This document shows, piece after piece, positions 16,375 to 25,046 of a stretch of 40,063 bases of DNA; the first letter of the stretch is position 1; the number at the start of each line of letters is the position of its first letter. This DNA is from an uncultured Lachnospiraceae bacterium (GTDB lineage Bacteria; Bacillota; Clostridia; Lachnospirales; Lachnospiraceae). The notes beneath the pieces were generated by a model. The model was given only the letters and a program-made list of their open reading frames with translations, did not search any database and was not told where the DNA came from. Both the position numbers and the translations under genes were made by a program. The stretch covers positions 1 to 40,063 of the forward strand of contig CAMEJJ010000024.1 of the NCBI GenBank assembly GCA_945919795.1, in the 5' to 3' direction.

Positions 16375-18234
16375 ATGTTTGATATTCAAGAAGAATTAAA
16401 GAAACTTCCGCATAATCCGGGTGTTTATCTGATGCATGATAAGCATGACACAATTATTTATGTCGGAAAAGCAATTGATTTAAATAAAAGAGTTCATTCG
16501 TACTTTCGGGCGGTAGCCAAAAGAACAGCAAAGATTGAGCGGATGATTTCCCAGATTGATTATTTCGAGTACATTTTGACGGATTCAGAGCTGGAAGCCC
16601 TGGTGTTGGAAAACAATCTGATCAAAGAACATCGTCCCAAATATAACACGTTGTTAAAAGATGACAAGACCTATCCGTACATTAAAGTTACCATGGGCGA
16701 ACCTTATCCGAGACTTGTTTTTTCGAGAAGCATGAAAAAGGACAAATCCAGATACTTTGGACCATATACAAGTGCCACCGGTGTTAAAGATACGATAGAA
16801 TTATTGAATAAGCTATTTGGATTACGAACGTGCCGTAAGGTACTGCCGCGTGATATCGGAAAAGAAAGACCCTGTCTAAATTACCATATGAAACAATGCA
16901 CGGCACCCTGTGCGGGCAATGTCACACAGGAAGAATACCGAAAGCAGATTGATGGGGCATTGGAATTTTTGAACGGGCATTATGCTCCGATTTTGAATGA
17001 CCTTAAAGAAAAAATGAATCGTGCCAGTGAAGAGATGGATTTTGAAGAAGCCATCCGCTACCGCGACTTATATAATAGCGTAAAATCGGTTGCACAAAAA
17101 CAAAAGATCACGGAAAGCTCAGAAGAAGATAAAGATGTAATTGCTATGGCAGCAGATGAAACAGATGCTGTTGTTCAGGTATTTTTTGTCAGAAGCGGAA
17201 AATTGATTGGACGCGAGCATTTTTATATGACCAATGTTGCAGAGACGGGCCCCGATGAGATTATGGGTAATTTTATCAAGCAATTTTATGCAGGAACTCC
17301 ATATTTGCCCAAAACAATTATGCTTCAGACCGAAATTGCGGATGCACCACTGATTGAGCAGTGGCTATCTGCGCGTAAAGGTTCTCGTGTTTATTTAGAG
17401 GTTCCAAAGATCGGAAAGAAAGAAAAACTGATTATGCTTGCCGCAAAAAATGCTGAAATTATCCTTTCCAACGATAAAGAAAGAATACGACGGGAAGAAG
17501 GAAGAACCATCGGTGCCGCAAAAGAGCTTGCCAATGCAATCGGAATTGAAAAGGCAGACCGGATAGAGGCCTTTGATATCAGTAATATCAGCGGATTCCA
17601 AAATGTTGGTTCCATGGTTGTTTTTGAAAAAGGAAAATCGCAGAGAAGTGATTATCGAAAATTTAGGATAAAATCGGTCGACGGTCCCAATGATTACGCC
17701 TGTATGAAGGAAGTGCTGACAAGACGCTTTGTACACGGACTGGAAGAAAAACAACAGATGAAAGAGAAACAATTGGACGAGACTTTTGGCAGTTTTACCA
17801 AATTTCCCGATCTGCTTTTGATGGATGGCGGACGCGGTCAGGTAAACATTGCGAAAGAAGTATTGGATTCTCTCCATATTGATATTCCGGTCTGTGGTAT
17901 GGTAAAGGATGATCACCACAGAACGCGTGGGTTGTATTTCAATCAAAAGGAAATTCCGCTTGCGAAAGACTCGGAAGGATTTAAACTGATTACCAGAGTA
18001 CAGGATGAAGCACATCGTTTTGCTATTGAATATCATAGATCTCTGCACAGAAATGAAGGAATTCATTCGGTTTTAGATGACATCAAAGGAATTGGACCGG
18101 CAAGGAGAAAGGCTCTTATGCGGCACTTTAAAACAATAGAGGAAATTAAAAATGCAGATGTCGATGCATTGCTGGCGGTCCCGGAAATCACAAAAAATCA
18201 GGCCGAAGAAATTTACCGTTTCTTTCACGACTAG
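16375..18234 (+). CDS. uvrC: Excinuclease ABC subunit C
   Basis: A 619-residue nucleotide-excision-repair nuclease that cuts on both sides of a lesion bound by UvrB. Domain order is as expected: the GIY-YIG nuclease at about residues 12-95 (PGVYLM, IYVGKAIDL), a cysteine-rich segment with CLNYHMKQCTAPC, the UVR helical hairpin at about 200-235 (MDFEEAIRYRDLYNSV), the RNase H-like C-terminal nuclease (AFDISNISG, DLLLMDGGRGQ) and a helix-hairpin-helix tail (IKGIGPARRKALMRHF). The length is normal. The start is an ATG at 16375 after AAGGGA. It heads the uvrC-hprK-glcK-murB-whiA-HPr run common in Clostridia. Confidence 0.97.
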   Translation: MFDIQEELKKLPHNPGVYLMHDKHDTIIYVGKAIDLNKRVHSYFRAVAKRTAKIERMISQIDYFEYILTDSELEALVLENNLIKEHRPKYNTLLKDDKTYPYIKVTMGEPYPRLVFSRSMKKDKSRYFGPYTSATGVKDTIELLNKLFGLRTCRKVLPRDIGKERPCLNYHMKQCTAPCAGNVTQEEYRKQIDGALEFLNGHYAPILNDLKEKMNRASEEMDFEEAIRYRDLYNSVKSVAQKQKITESSEEDKDVIAMAADETDAVVQVFFVRSGKLIGREHFYMTNVAETGPDEIMGNFIKQFYAGTPYLPKTIMLQTEIADAPLIEQWLSARKGSRVYLEVPKIGKKEKLIMLAAKNAEIILSNDKERIRREEGRTIGAAKELANAIGIEKADRIEAFDISNISGFQNVGSMVVFEKGKSQRSDYRKFRIKSVDGPNDYACMKEVLTRRFVHGLEEKQQMKEKQLDETFGSFTKFPDLLLMDGGRGQVNIAKEVLDSLHIDIPVCGMVKDDHHRTRGLYFNQKEIPLAKDSEGFKLITRVQDEAHRFAIEYHRSLHRNEGIHSVLDDIKGIGPARRKALMRHFKTIEEIKNADVDALLAVPEITKNQAEEIYRFFHD

Positions 18235-18238
18235 TCCG

Positions 18239-18267
18239 TTGCGATAGAAAAAAAACTATGCTATATT
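18239..18267 (+). promoter_or_regulatory. Probable hprK promoter
   Basis: TTGCGA at 18239-18244, a 17-base spacer and TATATT at 18262-18267, starting five bases after the uvrC stop codon. It would give an hprK leader of about 190 bases, which holds the dyad at 18322-18352. Confidence 0.55.
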
Positions 18268-18321
18268 TAACATAATGGCATCAAAGTGTAGTCCGATTAG
18301 GGCGGATTTCGAATGCTTTTA

Positions 18322-18352
18322 GGATTGCGAGAGACAAAGTACGAAGCAATCC
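18322..18352. repeat. Short dyad GGATTGC...GCAATCC in the hprK leader
   Basis: GGATTGC at 18322-18328 pairs with GCAATCC at 18346-18352 around a 17-base loop reading GAGAGACAAAGTACGAA. The motif ATTGCGAG...GAAGCAATC resembles a short palindromic repeat that I recall from the intergenic DNA of several unrelated phyla. There is no T tract. It may be a mobile repeat or a structured 5' leader. Confidence 0.45.
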
Positions 18353-18462
18353 ACAGGTATCATGGGGTTATAGAACAAACATTTTAATTTTATCCCGTTA
18401 ACACTTTTGTCAAGTGCAATAGAAACACACAATATATACGGGAAAAACAAGGAGAAGGAAAC

Positions 18463-19395
18463 ATGGCAAGTGTATCGTTAGCAAAGATTATTGAGAGATT
18501 TAAATTGGAAAATTTGACTCCTGAGCTGGATATTTCAGATATCAAAATTATTCAGCCGGATATCAACAGACCGGCGTTGCAGCTGGCAGGTTACTTTGAA
18601 CATTATGAAGCAACCCGTCTTCAGATTATCGGTTTCGTGGAATATACATATATGGATAGTATGGACGATGACAGAAAACTGGAAATTTACAACCAGTTAT
18701 TGTCCTGTCCCATTCCTGTGATTGTATTTTGTCGTAATTTACAACCGGATCCATTATTTTTAAAGATAGCACTTGAAAAAAAGATTCCGTTGCTTATGAG
18801 TAAACAGGCAACGAGTGCTTTTACAGCCGAAATTATCCGCTGGCTGAATGTAGAGCTGGCTCCCCGTATTTCCATTCATGGTGTTTTGGTTGATGTATAT
18901 GGTGAAGGTGTTCTGATTACCGGAGAAAGTGGTATCGGTAAATCAGAAGCAGCGCTTGAGCTGATTAAAAGAGGTCACCGTCTGGTTAGCGATGACGTGG
19001 TGGAAATCAGCAAAGTCAGTGATGATACCCTGGTTGGTCGCGCGCCGGAGATTACCAAATACTTCATCGAGCTTCGCGGTATCGGAATTGTGGATGTAAA
19101 AACATTGTTTGGTGTTTCTTCCGTAAAAGAGACAACATCCATTGATCTGGTTATCAAACTGGAAGATTGGGATCGTGACAAAGAATACGACCGACTTGGT
19201 CTGGAAGAAGAATATACAGAATATCTCGGCAAAAAGGTAGTATGTCATACACTGCCCATCAGACCCGGACGTAACCTTGCGGTTATCTGCGAGTCAGCAG
19301 CAGTTAACCATCGTCAGAAAAAGATGGGATATAATGCTGCCCAGGAATTGTATACCAGAGTTCAGAATAATCTGGCCAAAAGACGGGATGATTAA
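18463..19395 (+). CDS. hprK: HPr kinase/phosphorylase
   Basis: A 310-residue bifunctional enzyme that phosphorylates HPr-type proteins on Ser46 when glycolytic intermediates are high and removes the phosphate when they are low, so controlling carbon catabolite repression. The N-terminal domain (1-130) precedes the catalytic domain, with Walker A GESGIGKS at 154-161, the conserved RGHRLVSDDVVEI just after it and the HprK signature IELRGIGIVDVKTLFG near residue 205. The start is an ATG with AAGGAGAAGG upstream. The partner HPr-like protein is encoded 3 kb downstream in the same cluster, and that protein keeps Ser46. Confidence 0.97.
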   Translation: MASVSLAKIIERFKLENLTPELDISDIKIIQPDINRPALQLAGYFEHYEATRLQIIGFVEYTYMDSMDDDRKLEIYNQLLSCPIPVIVFCRNLQPDPLFLKIALEKKIPLLMSKQATSAFTAEIIRWLNVELAPRISIHGVLVDVYGEGVLITGESGIGKSEAALELIKRGHRLVSDDVVEISKVSDDTLVGRAPEITKYFIELRGIGIVDVKTLFGVSSVKETTSIDLVIKLEDWDRDKEYDRLGLEEEYTEYLGKKVVCHTLPIRPGRNLAVICESAAVNHRQKKMGYNAAQELYTRVQNNLAKRRDD

Positions 19396-19528
19396 TCATT
19401 CTATATCCGGATGGATATGGATGGAGCGATGTGAGGTACAGAATATCTGTTTCATGCATACATGCAATTTTAATTAGGTAAGAAAATAGTAAATGTTATA
19501 AATAATAAGATTATCAAGGAGACTAGCA

Positions 19529-20464
19529 ATGGCAAAATACAGTTTTGGTGTTGACGTAGGCGGCACAACAATTAAGATGGGACTTTTTGATTTGGAAGGA
19601 AATGTTTTAGATAAATGGGAAATTACTACCCGTACGGAAAATGGCGGTGTAAATGTTTTACCGGATATTGCAGAGGCAGTAAAAGGAAAAATGAGTGAAA
19701 AGTCAATTTCCAAAGAAGATGTTGTGGGTGTCGGAATTGGAGTGCCCGGACCGGTTGATGCAAAAGGTGTTGTACACAAATGTGTGAATTTAGGCTGGGG
19801 TGTTTTAAATATCAATGAAGAATTGGGCAAACTTTTGGATTTACCTGTAAAAGGTGGAAATGATGCCAATGTTGCCGCGCTTGGTGAAATGTGGAAAGGC
19901 GGTGGCCAGGGATTTGAAAGTATTGTGGTTGTTACCCTTGGAACCGGTGTCGGCGGCGGTATTATTATAGATGGTAAAATACTTACCGGTGCAAAGGGAG
20001 CTGCCGGTGAAATCGGTCATATTCATGTCGATGATGAAGAGACAGAAACCTGTGGATGTGGAAATCAGGGCTGTCTGGAGCAGTATGCATCTGCTACCGG
20101 TGTTGTCAGACTGGCAAACCGTACTCTGGCAAAAACAACCAAAGCAACCTGTTTAAAAGCCGGTGAAATTTCAGCAAAGGATGTCTGGGATGCCGTAAAA
20201 GACGGTGATGAAGTAGCGATAGAAGTCGCAGAGCAGTTTGGCGAATATCTTGGAAAAGGTCTTGCATCCATAGCATGTGTTGTCAATCCGGAAGCATTTG
20301 TAATCGGAGGCGGTGTTTCCAAGGCAGGAGATGTTTTGCTTGATTATATCCGTAAAAACTATACGCCTTATGTATTCCATGCAAGCCGCGATGTACAGTT
20401 TACACTGGCTACATTGGGAAATGATGCCGGAATATATGGTGCAGCTAAATTAGTATTGGATTAA
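19529..20464 (+). CDS. glcK: ROK-family glucokinase
   Basis: A 311-residue sugar kinase that forms glucose 6-phosphate with ATP in the cytosol. The ATP-binding DVGGTT is at residues 9-14, the catalytic base is D112 in GGNDAN, TLGTGVGGG follows at about 137-144, and the E161/H164 pair of GEIGH leads to the ROK zinc motif with C175, C177 and C182 in CGCGNQGC. The length and motif order match the GlcK group. AAGGAGA precedes the ATG. It sits between hprK and murB, linking sugar phosphorylation with HprK-based control. A fructokinase or N-acetylglucosamine kinase role is less likely but cannot be excluded. Confidence 0.93.
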   Translation: MAKYSFGVDVGGTTIKMGLFDLEGNVLDKWEITTRTENGGVNVLPDIAEAVKGKMSEKSISKEDVVGVGIGVPGPVDAKGVVHKCVNLGWGVLNINEELGKLLDLPVKGGNDANVAALGEMWKGGGQGFESIVVVTLGTGVGGGIIIDGKILTGAKGAAGEIGHIHVDDEETETCGCGNQGCLEQYASATGVVRLANRTLAKTTKATCLKAGEISAKDVWDAVKDGDEVAIEVAEQFGEYLGKGLASIACVVNPEAFVIGGGVSKAGDVLLDYIRKNYTPYVFHASRDVQFTLATLGNDAGIYGAAKLVLD

Positions 20465-20499
20465 AATATGACTTTTTGAATCTGGTATCATATTTTTAT
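20465..20499 (+). terminator. Weak terminator after glcK
   Basis: AATATGA (20465-20471) pairs with TCATATT (20488-20494) around a 16-base loop and TTTATT follows. The stem contains almost no G-C pairs, so it may terminate only partly. Confidence 0.35.
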
Positions 20500-20526
20500 T
20501 CATATATCATACTATATTATATAATC

Positions 20527-20555
20527 TGTCCGGCTTGGCATATCATGGCCGGACA
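20527..20555 (+). promoter_or_regulatory. Hairpin in the murB leader
   Basis: TGTCCGGC pairs perfectly with GCCGGACA around a 13-base loop. A TATAAT lies directly upstream at 20520-20525 with only a poor -35, so the hairpin may form the 5' end of a murB transcript. No T tract follows. The murB ribosome site starts 13 bases later. Confidence 0.4.
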
Positions 20556-20585
20556 CAATCATAATAAAGGGGTAGCAGTAGACAG

Positions 20586-21497
20586 TTGGATACGGCATTA
20601 ATTGAATTCTTACAGACAAAAGTGCCAAGTGAATATATATTTTCAGATGAACCGATGGAAAAACATACGACTTTCCGGGTTGGCGGAAGTGCGGATTGTT
20701 TTGTGGAAATCGGAACCGTGGAGGAATTATCGTCCATCATTCGTTATCTGAAGCAAACGGAGAGAAATTATATTGTTTTGGGGAACGGTAGCAATGTTTT
20801 AGTTGGAGATAAAGGATTTCGAGGTGTTGTTTTACACATGGGGAAGCGCTTTTCCGATATAGTTGTGGATGGTACAAGGATAAAAGCTCAGGCAGGTGCC
20901 ATGCTGACAGTTGTATCAAAAACAGCAGCAAAACATTCGCTGACCGGACTGGAGTTTGCCGCTGGCATTCCCGGCACAATCGGTGGAGCCATCGTTATGA
21001 ATGCGGGTGCCTATGACGGAGAGATGAAGCAGGTAGTTCAGTCAGTTACGGTATTGAGTGATAGCGGTGAAGTGATGGTATTGTCCAACGAGACTATGAA
21101 CTTTGGATATCGCACCAGTGTCATTAAAAACCGACCTTTCATTGTTCTGGAGACGGAGCTTGTATTACAGGAAGGAAACGTTTCGGAAATTGAAGCTAAG
21201 ATGGCAGATTTCAATGAAAAGCGCCGCAGTAAACAACCTTTGGAATTTCCAAGTGCGGGAAGTACCTTTAAACGGCCTGAAGGCTATTTTGCCGGAAAGC
21301 TGATTATGGATGCGGGTTTGAGAGGATTTCGCATAGGCGGGGCTCAGGTATCCGAAAAGCATTGTGGATTCATTATTAATAAAGGAAATGCGACGGCAGC
21401 AGATGTTTCGGAACTGATGGATGAAGTGACCGAAAAAGTAAAAGAACGGTTTTTTGTTACTTTAGAACCGGAAGTAATCCGGATCGGTGAATTTTAG
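20586..21497 (+). CDS. murB: UDP-N-acetylenolpyruvoylglucosamine reductase
   Basis: A 303-residue FAD enzyme that reduces UDP-GlcNAc-enolpyruvate to UDP-MurNAc for peptidoglycan synthesis. The FAD-binding domain starts near HTTFRVGGSADCF (about residues 27-39), followed by VLGNGSNVLVGD, the AAGIPGTIGGAIVMNAGAY stretch, the short YRTSV segment, and the C-terminal catalytic serine in SAGSTFKRP with FIINKGNATA later. The length is that of Gram-positive MurB. The start is TTG at 20586 with AAAGGGG about 12 bases upstream, slightly long spacing; no better start keeps the N-terminus intact. whiA follows only 21 bases later. Confidence 0.96.
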   Translation: MDTALIEFLQTKVPSEYIFSDEPMEKHTTFRVGGSADCFVEIGTVEELSSIIRYLKQTERNYIVLGNGSNVLVGDKGFRGVVLHMGKRFSDIVVDGTRIKAQAGAMLTVVSKTAAKHSLTGLEFAAGIPGTIGGAIVMNAGAYDGEMKQVVQSVTVLSDSGEVMVLSNETMNFGYRTSVIKNRPFIVLETELVLQEGNVSEIEAKMADFNEKRRSKQPLEFPSAGSTFKRPEGYFAGKLIMDAGLRGFRIGGAQVSEKHCGFIINKGNATAADVSELMDEVTEKVKERFFVTLEPEVIRIGEF

Positions 21498-21518
21498 TAC
21501 AGAGGCGGATGTGAGAAC

Positions 21519-22463
21519 ATGTCTTTTTCCGGAGATGTGAAAGAGGAACTGTTATCGGTTAACGGCAATGGAAGGCATTGCCAGATAGCAGAGCTGGCAG
21601 CTTATTTTTCCTATTGTGGATTTGTTAAAAAAAGCAATTCCGGCCATATGGTGATTGGCATTGCCGCGGAAAATAAAGCGATTGCAACAAAATGCTTTAC
21701 ATTGATTAAAAAAACATTTAATATATATTCTGGTATTCTGATACGAAAGCACAGTTTTTCGTCCAAAATTCTGTCTTATGAGATTCGGATAGAAAAGCCG
21801 GATGAAATAAAAGAAGTCCTGATGGCAATCAAGAAATACAAAGAATCCGAAGAGCCGGTTCTGCAATCTTGTGTAGACATGCTTTTGCTGAAAAAAGATT
21901 GTTGCAGACGTGCGTTTATCAGGGGAACCTATTTGGCAATCGGCTCCATGAGTAATCCCGAAAAGGGTTATCATATGGAGTTTGTGTTTGACCATGAAGA
22001 CATGGCAGAAGAATTCATTCAAATTCTTAAGACCTTTTCCATCGGTGCCAAGATGGTACTTCGGAAAAAGAATTATGTTGTATATATCAAAGACGGAGAA
22101 GAAATTGTGGATATGCTAAATATCATGGGCGCACATATTTCTCTCATGAACCTTGAGAATACTCGCATTATGAAGGATATGCGGAATTCTATAAATCGCA
22201 GAGTAAACTGCGAAACAGCAAATATCGCGAAAACGGTAAATGCTGCGACCAAACAGGTGGAAGATATTATGTTGATCCGGAAGAACTATGGTTTACACAG
22301 GCTTCCAGATAATCTGAGACAAGTGGCAGAGGTAAGACTGGCTTACCCGGAGGCGTCACTTGTGGAATTGTCTCAGTTAATGGATCCGCCGGTCGGAAAA
22401 TCAGGCGTTAATCACAGATTACGAAAGTTAAGTGAGCTTGCAGAGAGATTAAGGGTTAATTAG
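21519..22463 (+). CDS. whiA: WhiA-family DNA-binding regulator
   Basis: A 314-residue regulator with an N-terminal LAGLIDADG-homing-endonuclease-like fold without nuclease function (FSGDVKEELL at the start, then CRRAFIRGTYLAIGSMSNPEKGYHMEF near residue 130) and a C-terminal helix-turn-helix (RLAYPEASLVELSQLM, VGKSGVNHRLRKLSELA). In Streptomyces WhiA controls sporulation-specific division; in Bacillus it affects division and chromosome segregation. The start is an ATG with GGCGGATG-like spacing, so the ribosome site is weak. It lies directly between murB and the HPr-like gene. Confidence 0.95.
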   Translation: MSFSGDVKEELLSVNGNGRHCQIAELAAYFSYCGFVKKSNSGHMVIGIAAENKAIATKCFTLIKKTFNIYSGILIRKHSFSSKILSYEIRIEKPDEIKEVLMAIKKYKESEEPVLQSCVDMLLLKKDCCRRAFIRGTYLAIGSMSNPEKGYHMEFVFDHEDMAEEFIQILKTFSIGAKMVLRKKNYVVYIKDGEEIVDMLNIMGAHISLMNLENTRIMKDMRNSINRRVNCETANIAKTVNAATKQVEDIMLIRKNYGLHRLPDNLRQVAEVRLAYPEASLVELSQLMDPPVGKSGVNHRLRKLSELAERLRVN

Positions 22464-22474
22464 GAGGTCAAGGA

Positions 22475-22735
22475 ATGATTCAGAAATCTATGCAAATTCA
22501 ATTGGCAAACGGACTAGAGGCAAGACCAGTCGCAGTTCTTGTTCAGAAAGCTAGTATGTTTGACAGCAAAATTTACATTGAGGCAGAAGGTAAAAAGGTA
22601 AATGCAAAGAGTATTATGGGAATGATGAGTTTGGGACTCAATGCAGGGGAAGAGGTTACTGTTATTGCCGAAGGTACAGATGAAAATGCAGCTGTTGATA
22701 GTCTGGAAGATTATATCAGCGGAAAAGAAAATTAA
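22475..22735 (+). CDS. HPr-like protein with Glu15 (Crh-type)
   Basis: An 86-residue protein with the HPr fold throughout. The active-site loop reads NGLEARPVA, so residue 15, the histidine phosphorylated by enzyme I in true HPr, is glutamate. Ser46 is kept in NAKSIMGMM, exactly where HprK acts. By analogy with Crh of Bacillus, which has Gln15, it cannot pass phosphate to PTS sugars and should act as a signalling partner of HprK and CcpA. TAGGAGG precedes the ATG. It closes the cluster that starts with hprK. A true ptsH must lie elsewhere if this organism has a PTS. Confidence 0.93.
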   Translation: MIQKSMQIQLANGLEARPVAVLVQKASMFDSKIYIEAEGKKVNAKSIMGMMSLGLNAGEEVTVIAEGTDENAAVDSLEDYISGKEN

Positions 22736-22761
22736 TGTAAGCTTACGACAATATGAGGATT

Positions 22762-22796
22762 AGGCTATCGTAAAGAAATTTGCGACAGCCTTTCTT
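22762..22796 (+). terminator. Possible terminator after the HPr-like gene
   Basis: AGGCTATCG (22762-22770) pairs with CGACAGCCT (22783-22791) with one A-C mismatch, and TTCTT follows. The T tract is short. Confidence 0.5.
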
Positions 22797-22827
22797 AAGT
22801 TATAGCAAAAAGAAAGGATGATGGTTA

Positions 22828-23778
22828 TTGGATAAAAAAATGCTTTTTATTTACAATCCGCGTGCGGGGAAAGCAATGATTAAAAGTCATTTACTGGATA
22901 TCATTGATGTGTTTACAAAGGGCGGATATGAAGTCACGGTTCATCCCACGCAGGCTCGTATGGATGCCACCAATGTAGTGCTCCAAAAGGCAAAAGGATA
23001 TGATCTGATTGTCTGTAGCGGTGGCGACGGAACGATGGATGAAGTTGTTACGGGAATGCTTCAATTAGATAAAAAAATTCCGATTGGATATATTCCTGCC
23101 GGTTCTACCAATGATTTTGCCAGATCCCTTCGCATCTCCAACGATATGGTAAAAGCGGCAAAAGAAATCGTGGACGGCAGATTTTATCCATGTGATGCCG
23201 GCAGATTTAATGATAACTATTTTATCTATGTTGCAGCATTTGGACTGTTTACGGATGTTTCTTATGAAACCGACCAGCATATCAAAAACGTTTTGGGGCA
23301 TGCGGCCTATCTTTTGGAAGGTGCAAAAAGGCTGAGTTCGATTACCAGTTATGAAATGAAGATCCTGTGCGATGGACAGGTATACGAAGGGGAATATATC
23401 TACGGCATGGTAACCAATTCCCGTTCAGTCGGAGGGTTCTCCAAGCTGACAGGAAAGACCGTAGATTTAAATGATGGGTATTTTGAAGTATGCTTAATCA
23501 AACGTCCCCGTAATATCAATGAATTGAATCAGATTATCATCGCCATTCTGGATGATAAGGTTGATTCCGAGTATATGCAGTGCTTTAAGGCACAGCAGAT
23601 TGAATTTCGGTGCCAGGTAGAAGTACCGTGGACTTTGGACGGCGAAAATGGTGGAAAACATACGAATGTCAATATAAAAAATGAATTCCAGTCTTTGGAT
23701 TTAATTATTCCTTCCGTCGAGGCGGTTGCACAGGCAGGATATGTGAAAGAAGAGATACTAGAATATCCTATTAAATAA
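22828..23778 (+). CDS. YegS/DgkB-like lipid kinase
   Basis: A 316-residue cytosolic or peripheral kinase of the diacylglycerol-kinase catalytic family. Visible motifs are the N-terminal IYNPRAGKA, the nucleotide-binding CSGGDGTMDEVV near residue 57 and GYIPAGSTNDFARSL near 89, all in the usual order, with a beta-sandwich C-terminal half. Likely substrates are diacylglycerol or a related lipid, recycled to phosphatidic acid. The start is TTG at 22828 with AGAAAGGA about ten bases upstream; the ATG at 22821 is out of frame. No neighbouring gene points to a specific lipid pathway. Confidence 0.9.
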   Translation: MDKKMLFIYNPRAGKAMIKSHLLDIIDVFTKGGYEVTVHPTQARMDATNVVLQKAKGYDLIVCSGGDGTMDEVVTGMLQLDKKIPIGYIPAGSTNDFARSLRISNDMVKAAKEIVDGRFYPCDAGRFNDNYFIYVAAFGLFTDVSYETDQHIKNVLGHAAYLLEGAKRLSSITSYEMKILCDGQVYEGEYIYGMVTNSRSVGGFSKLTGKTVDLNDGYFEVCLIKRPRNINELNQIIIAILDDKVDSEYMQCFKAQQIEFRCQVEVPWTLDGENGGKHTNVNIKNEFQSLDLIIPSVEAVAQAGYVKEEILEYPIK

Positions 23779-23857
23779 AAACTGTATAAAAAACCGTATA
23801 AAAGTTTAAAACTATTGATATGATTTTCTTTTTTGATATTCCATTTTAAAAAAAAGT

Positions 23858-23894
23858 GCGCTATAATAAGCGCAAGAGCGCGTACTTATTGCGC
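23858..23894 (+). promoter_or_regulatory. fba promoter region with overlapping dyads
   Basis: TATAAT at 23862-23867 lies inside the dyad GCGCTATAATAAGCGC (23858-23873), and GCGCAA just after it faces TTGCGC at 23889-23894. The -35 box is poor (TTCCAT at 17 bases). The dyad over the -10 box could be an operator. The fba leader would be about 50 bases. Confidence 0.5.
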
Positions 23895-23925
23895 GTATTT
23901 AAAGTATAAACGGAGGTAATTTAAA

Positions 23926-24792
23926 ATGGCATTAGTTTCAGCAACAGAAATGCTCAAAAAAGCAAAAGCAGGCCACTATGCAGTAGGTCAGTTCAACATC
24001 AACAACTTAGAATGGACAAAAGCAATCTTATTAACAGCTCAGGAATGCAATTCACCTGTAATCCTCGGTGTATCTGAAGGCGCAGGCAAATATATGGGCG
24101 GTTACGATGTTGTTATGGGTATGGTTAACGGTTTCATCAAAGACCAGAACATCACAGTTCCCGTAGCAGTACATCTTGACCATGGTTCATATGATCACTG
24201 CTATAAATGTATCGAAGCAGGATTTTCATCAATCATGTTTGACGGATCTCATTTCGCAATCGATGAAAACATTGCAAAGACAACCGAATTAGTAAAAGCT
24301 GCCCATGACAAAGGAATCTCTATCGAAGCTGAAGTTGGTTCTATCGGTGGTGAAGAAGACGGTGTTGTAGGTATGGGCGAATGTGCAGATCCTGCAGAAT
24401 GCAAACAGATTGCTGATTTAGGAGTTGACTTCTTAGCAGCAGGTATCGGTAACATTCACGGAAAATATCCTGCAAACTGGGCTGGATTACAGTTTGACGT
24501 TTTAGATGCTATTCAGCAGAAAACAGGAGATCTTCCTTTAGTTCTTCACGGCGGTACAGGTATTCCGGATGACATGATCAAAAAAGCAATCGATCTTGGT
24601 GTTGCTAAGATCAACGTTAATACAGAATGCCAGTTAGTATTCGCAGAAGCTACACGTAAATACGTAGAAGCAGGCAAAGACTTAGAAGGCAAAGGATTTG
24701 ATCCTCGTAAGTTATTAGCACCCGGTTTTGATGCAATCAAAGCTAAAGTAAAAGAAAAAATGGAATTATTCGGATCTGTTGGACAGGCTTAA
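23926..24792 (+). CDS. fba: Class II fructose-1,6-bisphosphate aldolase
   Basis: A 288-residue zinc-dependent glycolytic enzyme that cleaves fructose 1,6-bisphosphate to glyceraldehyde 3-phosphate and dihydroxyacetone phosphate. The zinc and catalytic region is VHLDHGS with H83, D85 and H86. EVGSIGGEEDG (about 145-155), LHGGTGIPDDMI and INVNTECQ complete the class II pattern. The length matches the short Gram-positive form. Codon use is strongly biased to a few codons, unlike most neighbours, which suggests very high expression. CGGAGG is seven bases before the ATG. A strong terminator follows. Confidence 0.97.
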   Translation: MALVSATEMLKKAKAGHYAVGQFNINNLEWTKAILLTAQECNSPVILGVSEGAGKYMGGYDVVMGMVNGFIKDQNITVPVAVHLDHGSYDHCYKCIEAGFSSIMFDGSHFAIDENIAKTTELVKAAHDKGISIEAEVGSIGGEEDGVVGMGECADPAECKQIADLGVDFLAAGIGNIHGKYPANWAGLQFDVLDAIQQKTGDLPLVLHGGTGIPDDMIKKAIDLGVAKINVNTECQLVFAEATRKYVEAGKDLEGKGFDPRKLLAPGFDAIKAKVKEKMELFGSVGQA

Positions 24793-24852
24793 TTCAACTT
24801 GTCTAAGTTGACGATAATTTTAAAATGAGTGCTTAATGCATAACAAATGATT

Positions 24853-24897
24853 AGGACACCCCCGGAATGAAAACATTCCCGAGGGTGTCTTTTTTAT
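24853..24897 (+). terminator. fba terminator
   Basis: GGACACCCCCGGAATG pairs with CATTCCCGAGGGTGTC (one mismatch) around AAAA, and TTTTTTATT follows. A strong intrinsic terminator. Confidence 0.95.
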
Positions 24898-25046
24898 TGA
24901 AACCGGGGCATATTGAGCAGGAAATGGACATAAAAATACGAGAAAAGAGAAGCTGTTCATATTTTGTTTACAATTTTGTTTCAAAAACTTAATTTACATA
25001 ACATGGTTTTGTCATTTTCCAAACATATAATAAGATTATAAGATGA

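Noticed and set aside
17395-18066. 223-codon minus-strand frame opposite uvrC
   Set aside because: It is long but its composition (F, S, I and C rich) is that of an antisense shadow, it has no ribosome site, and uvrC is intact.
18409-18425. CACTT/AAGTG stem before hprK
   Set aside because: Five base pairs with a five-base loop are within chance expectation.
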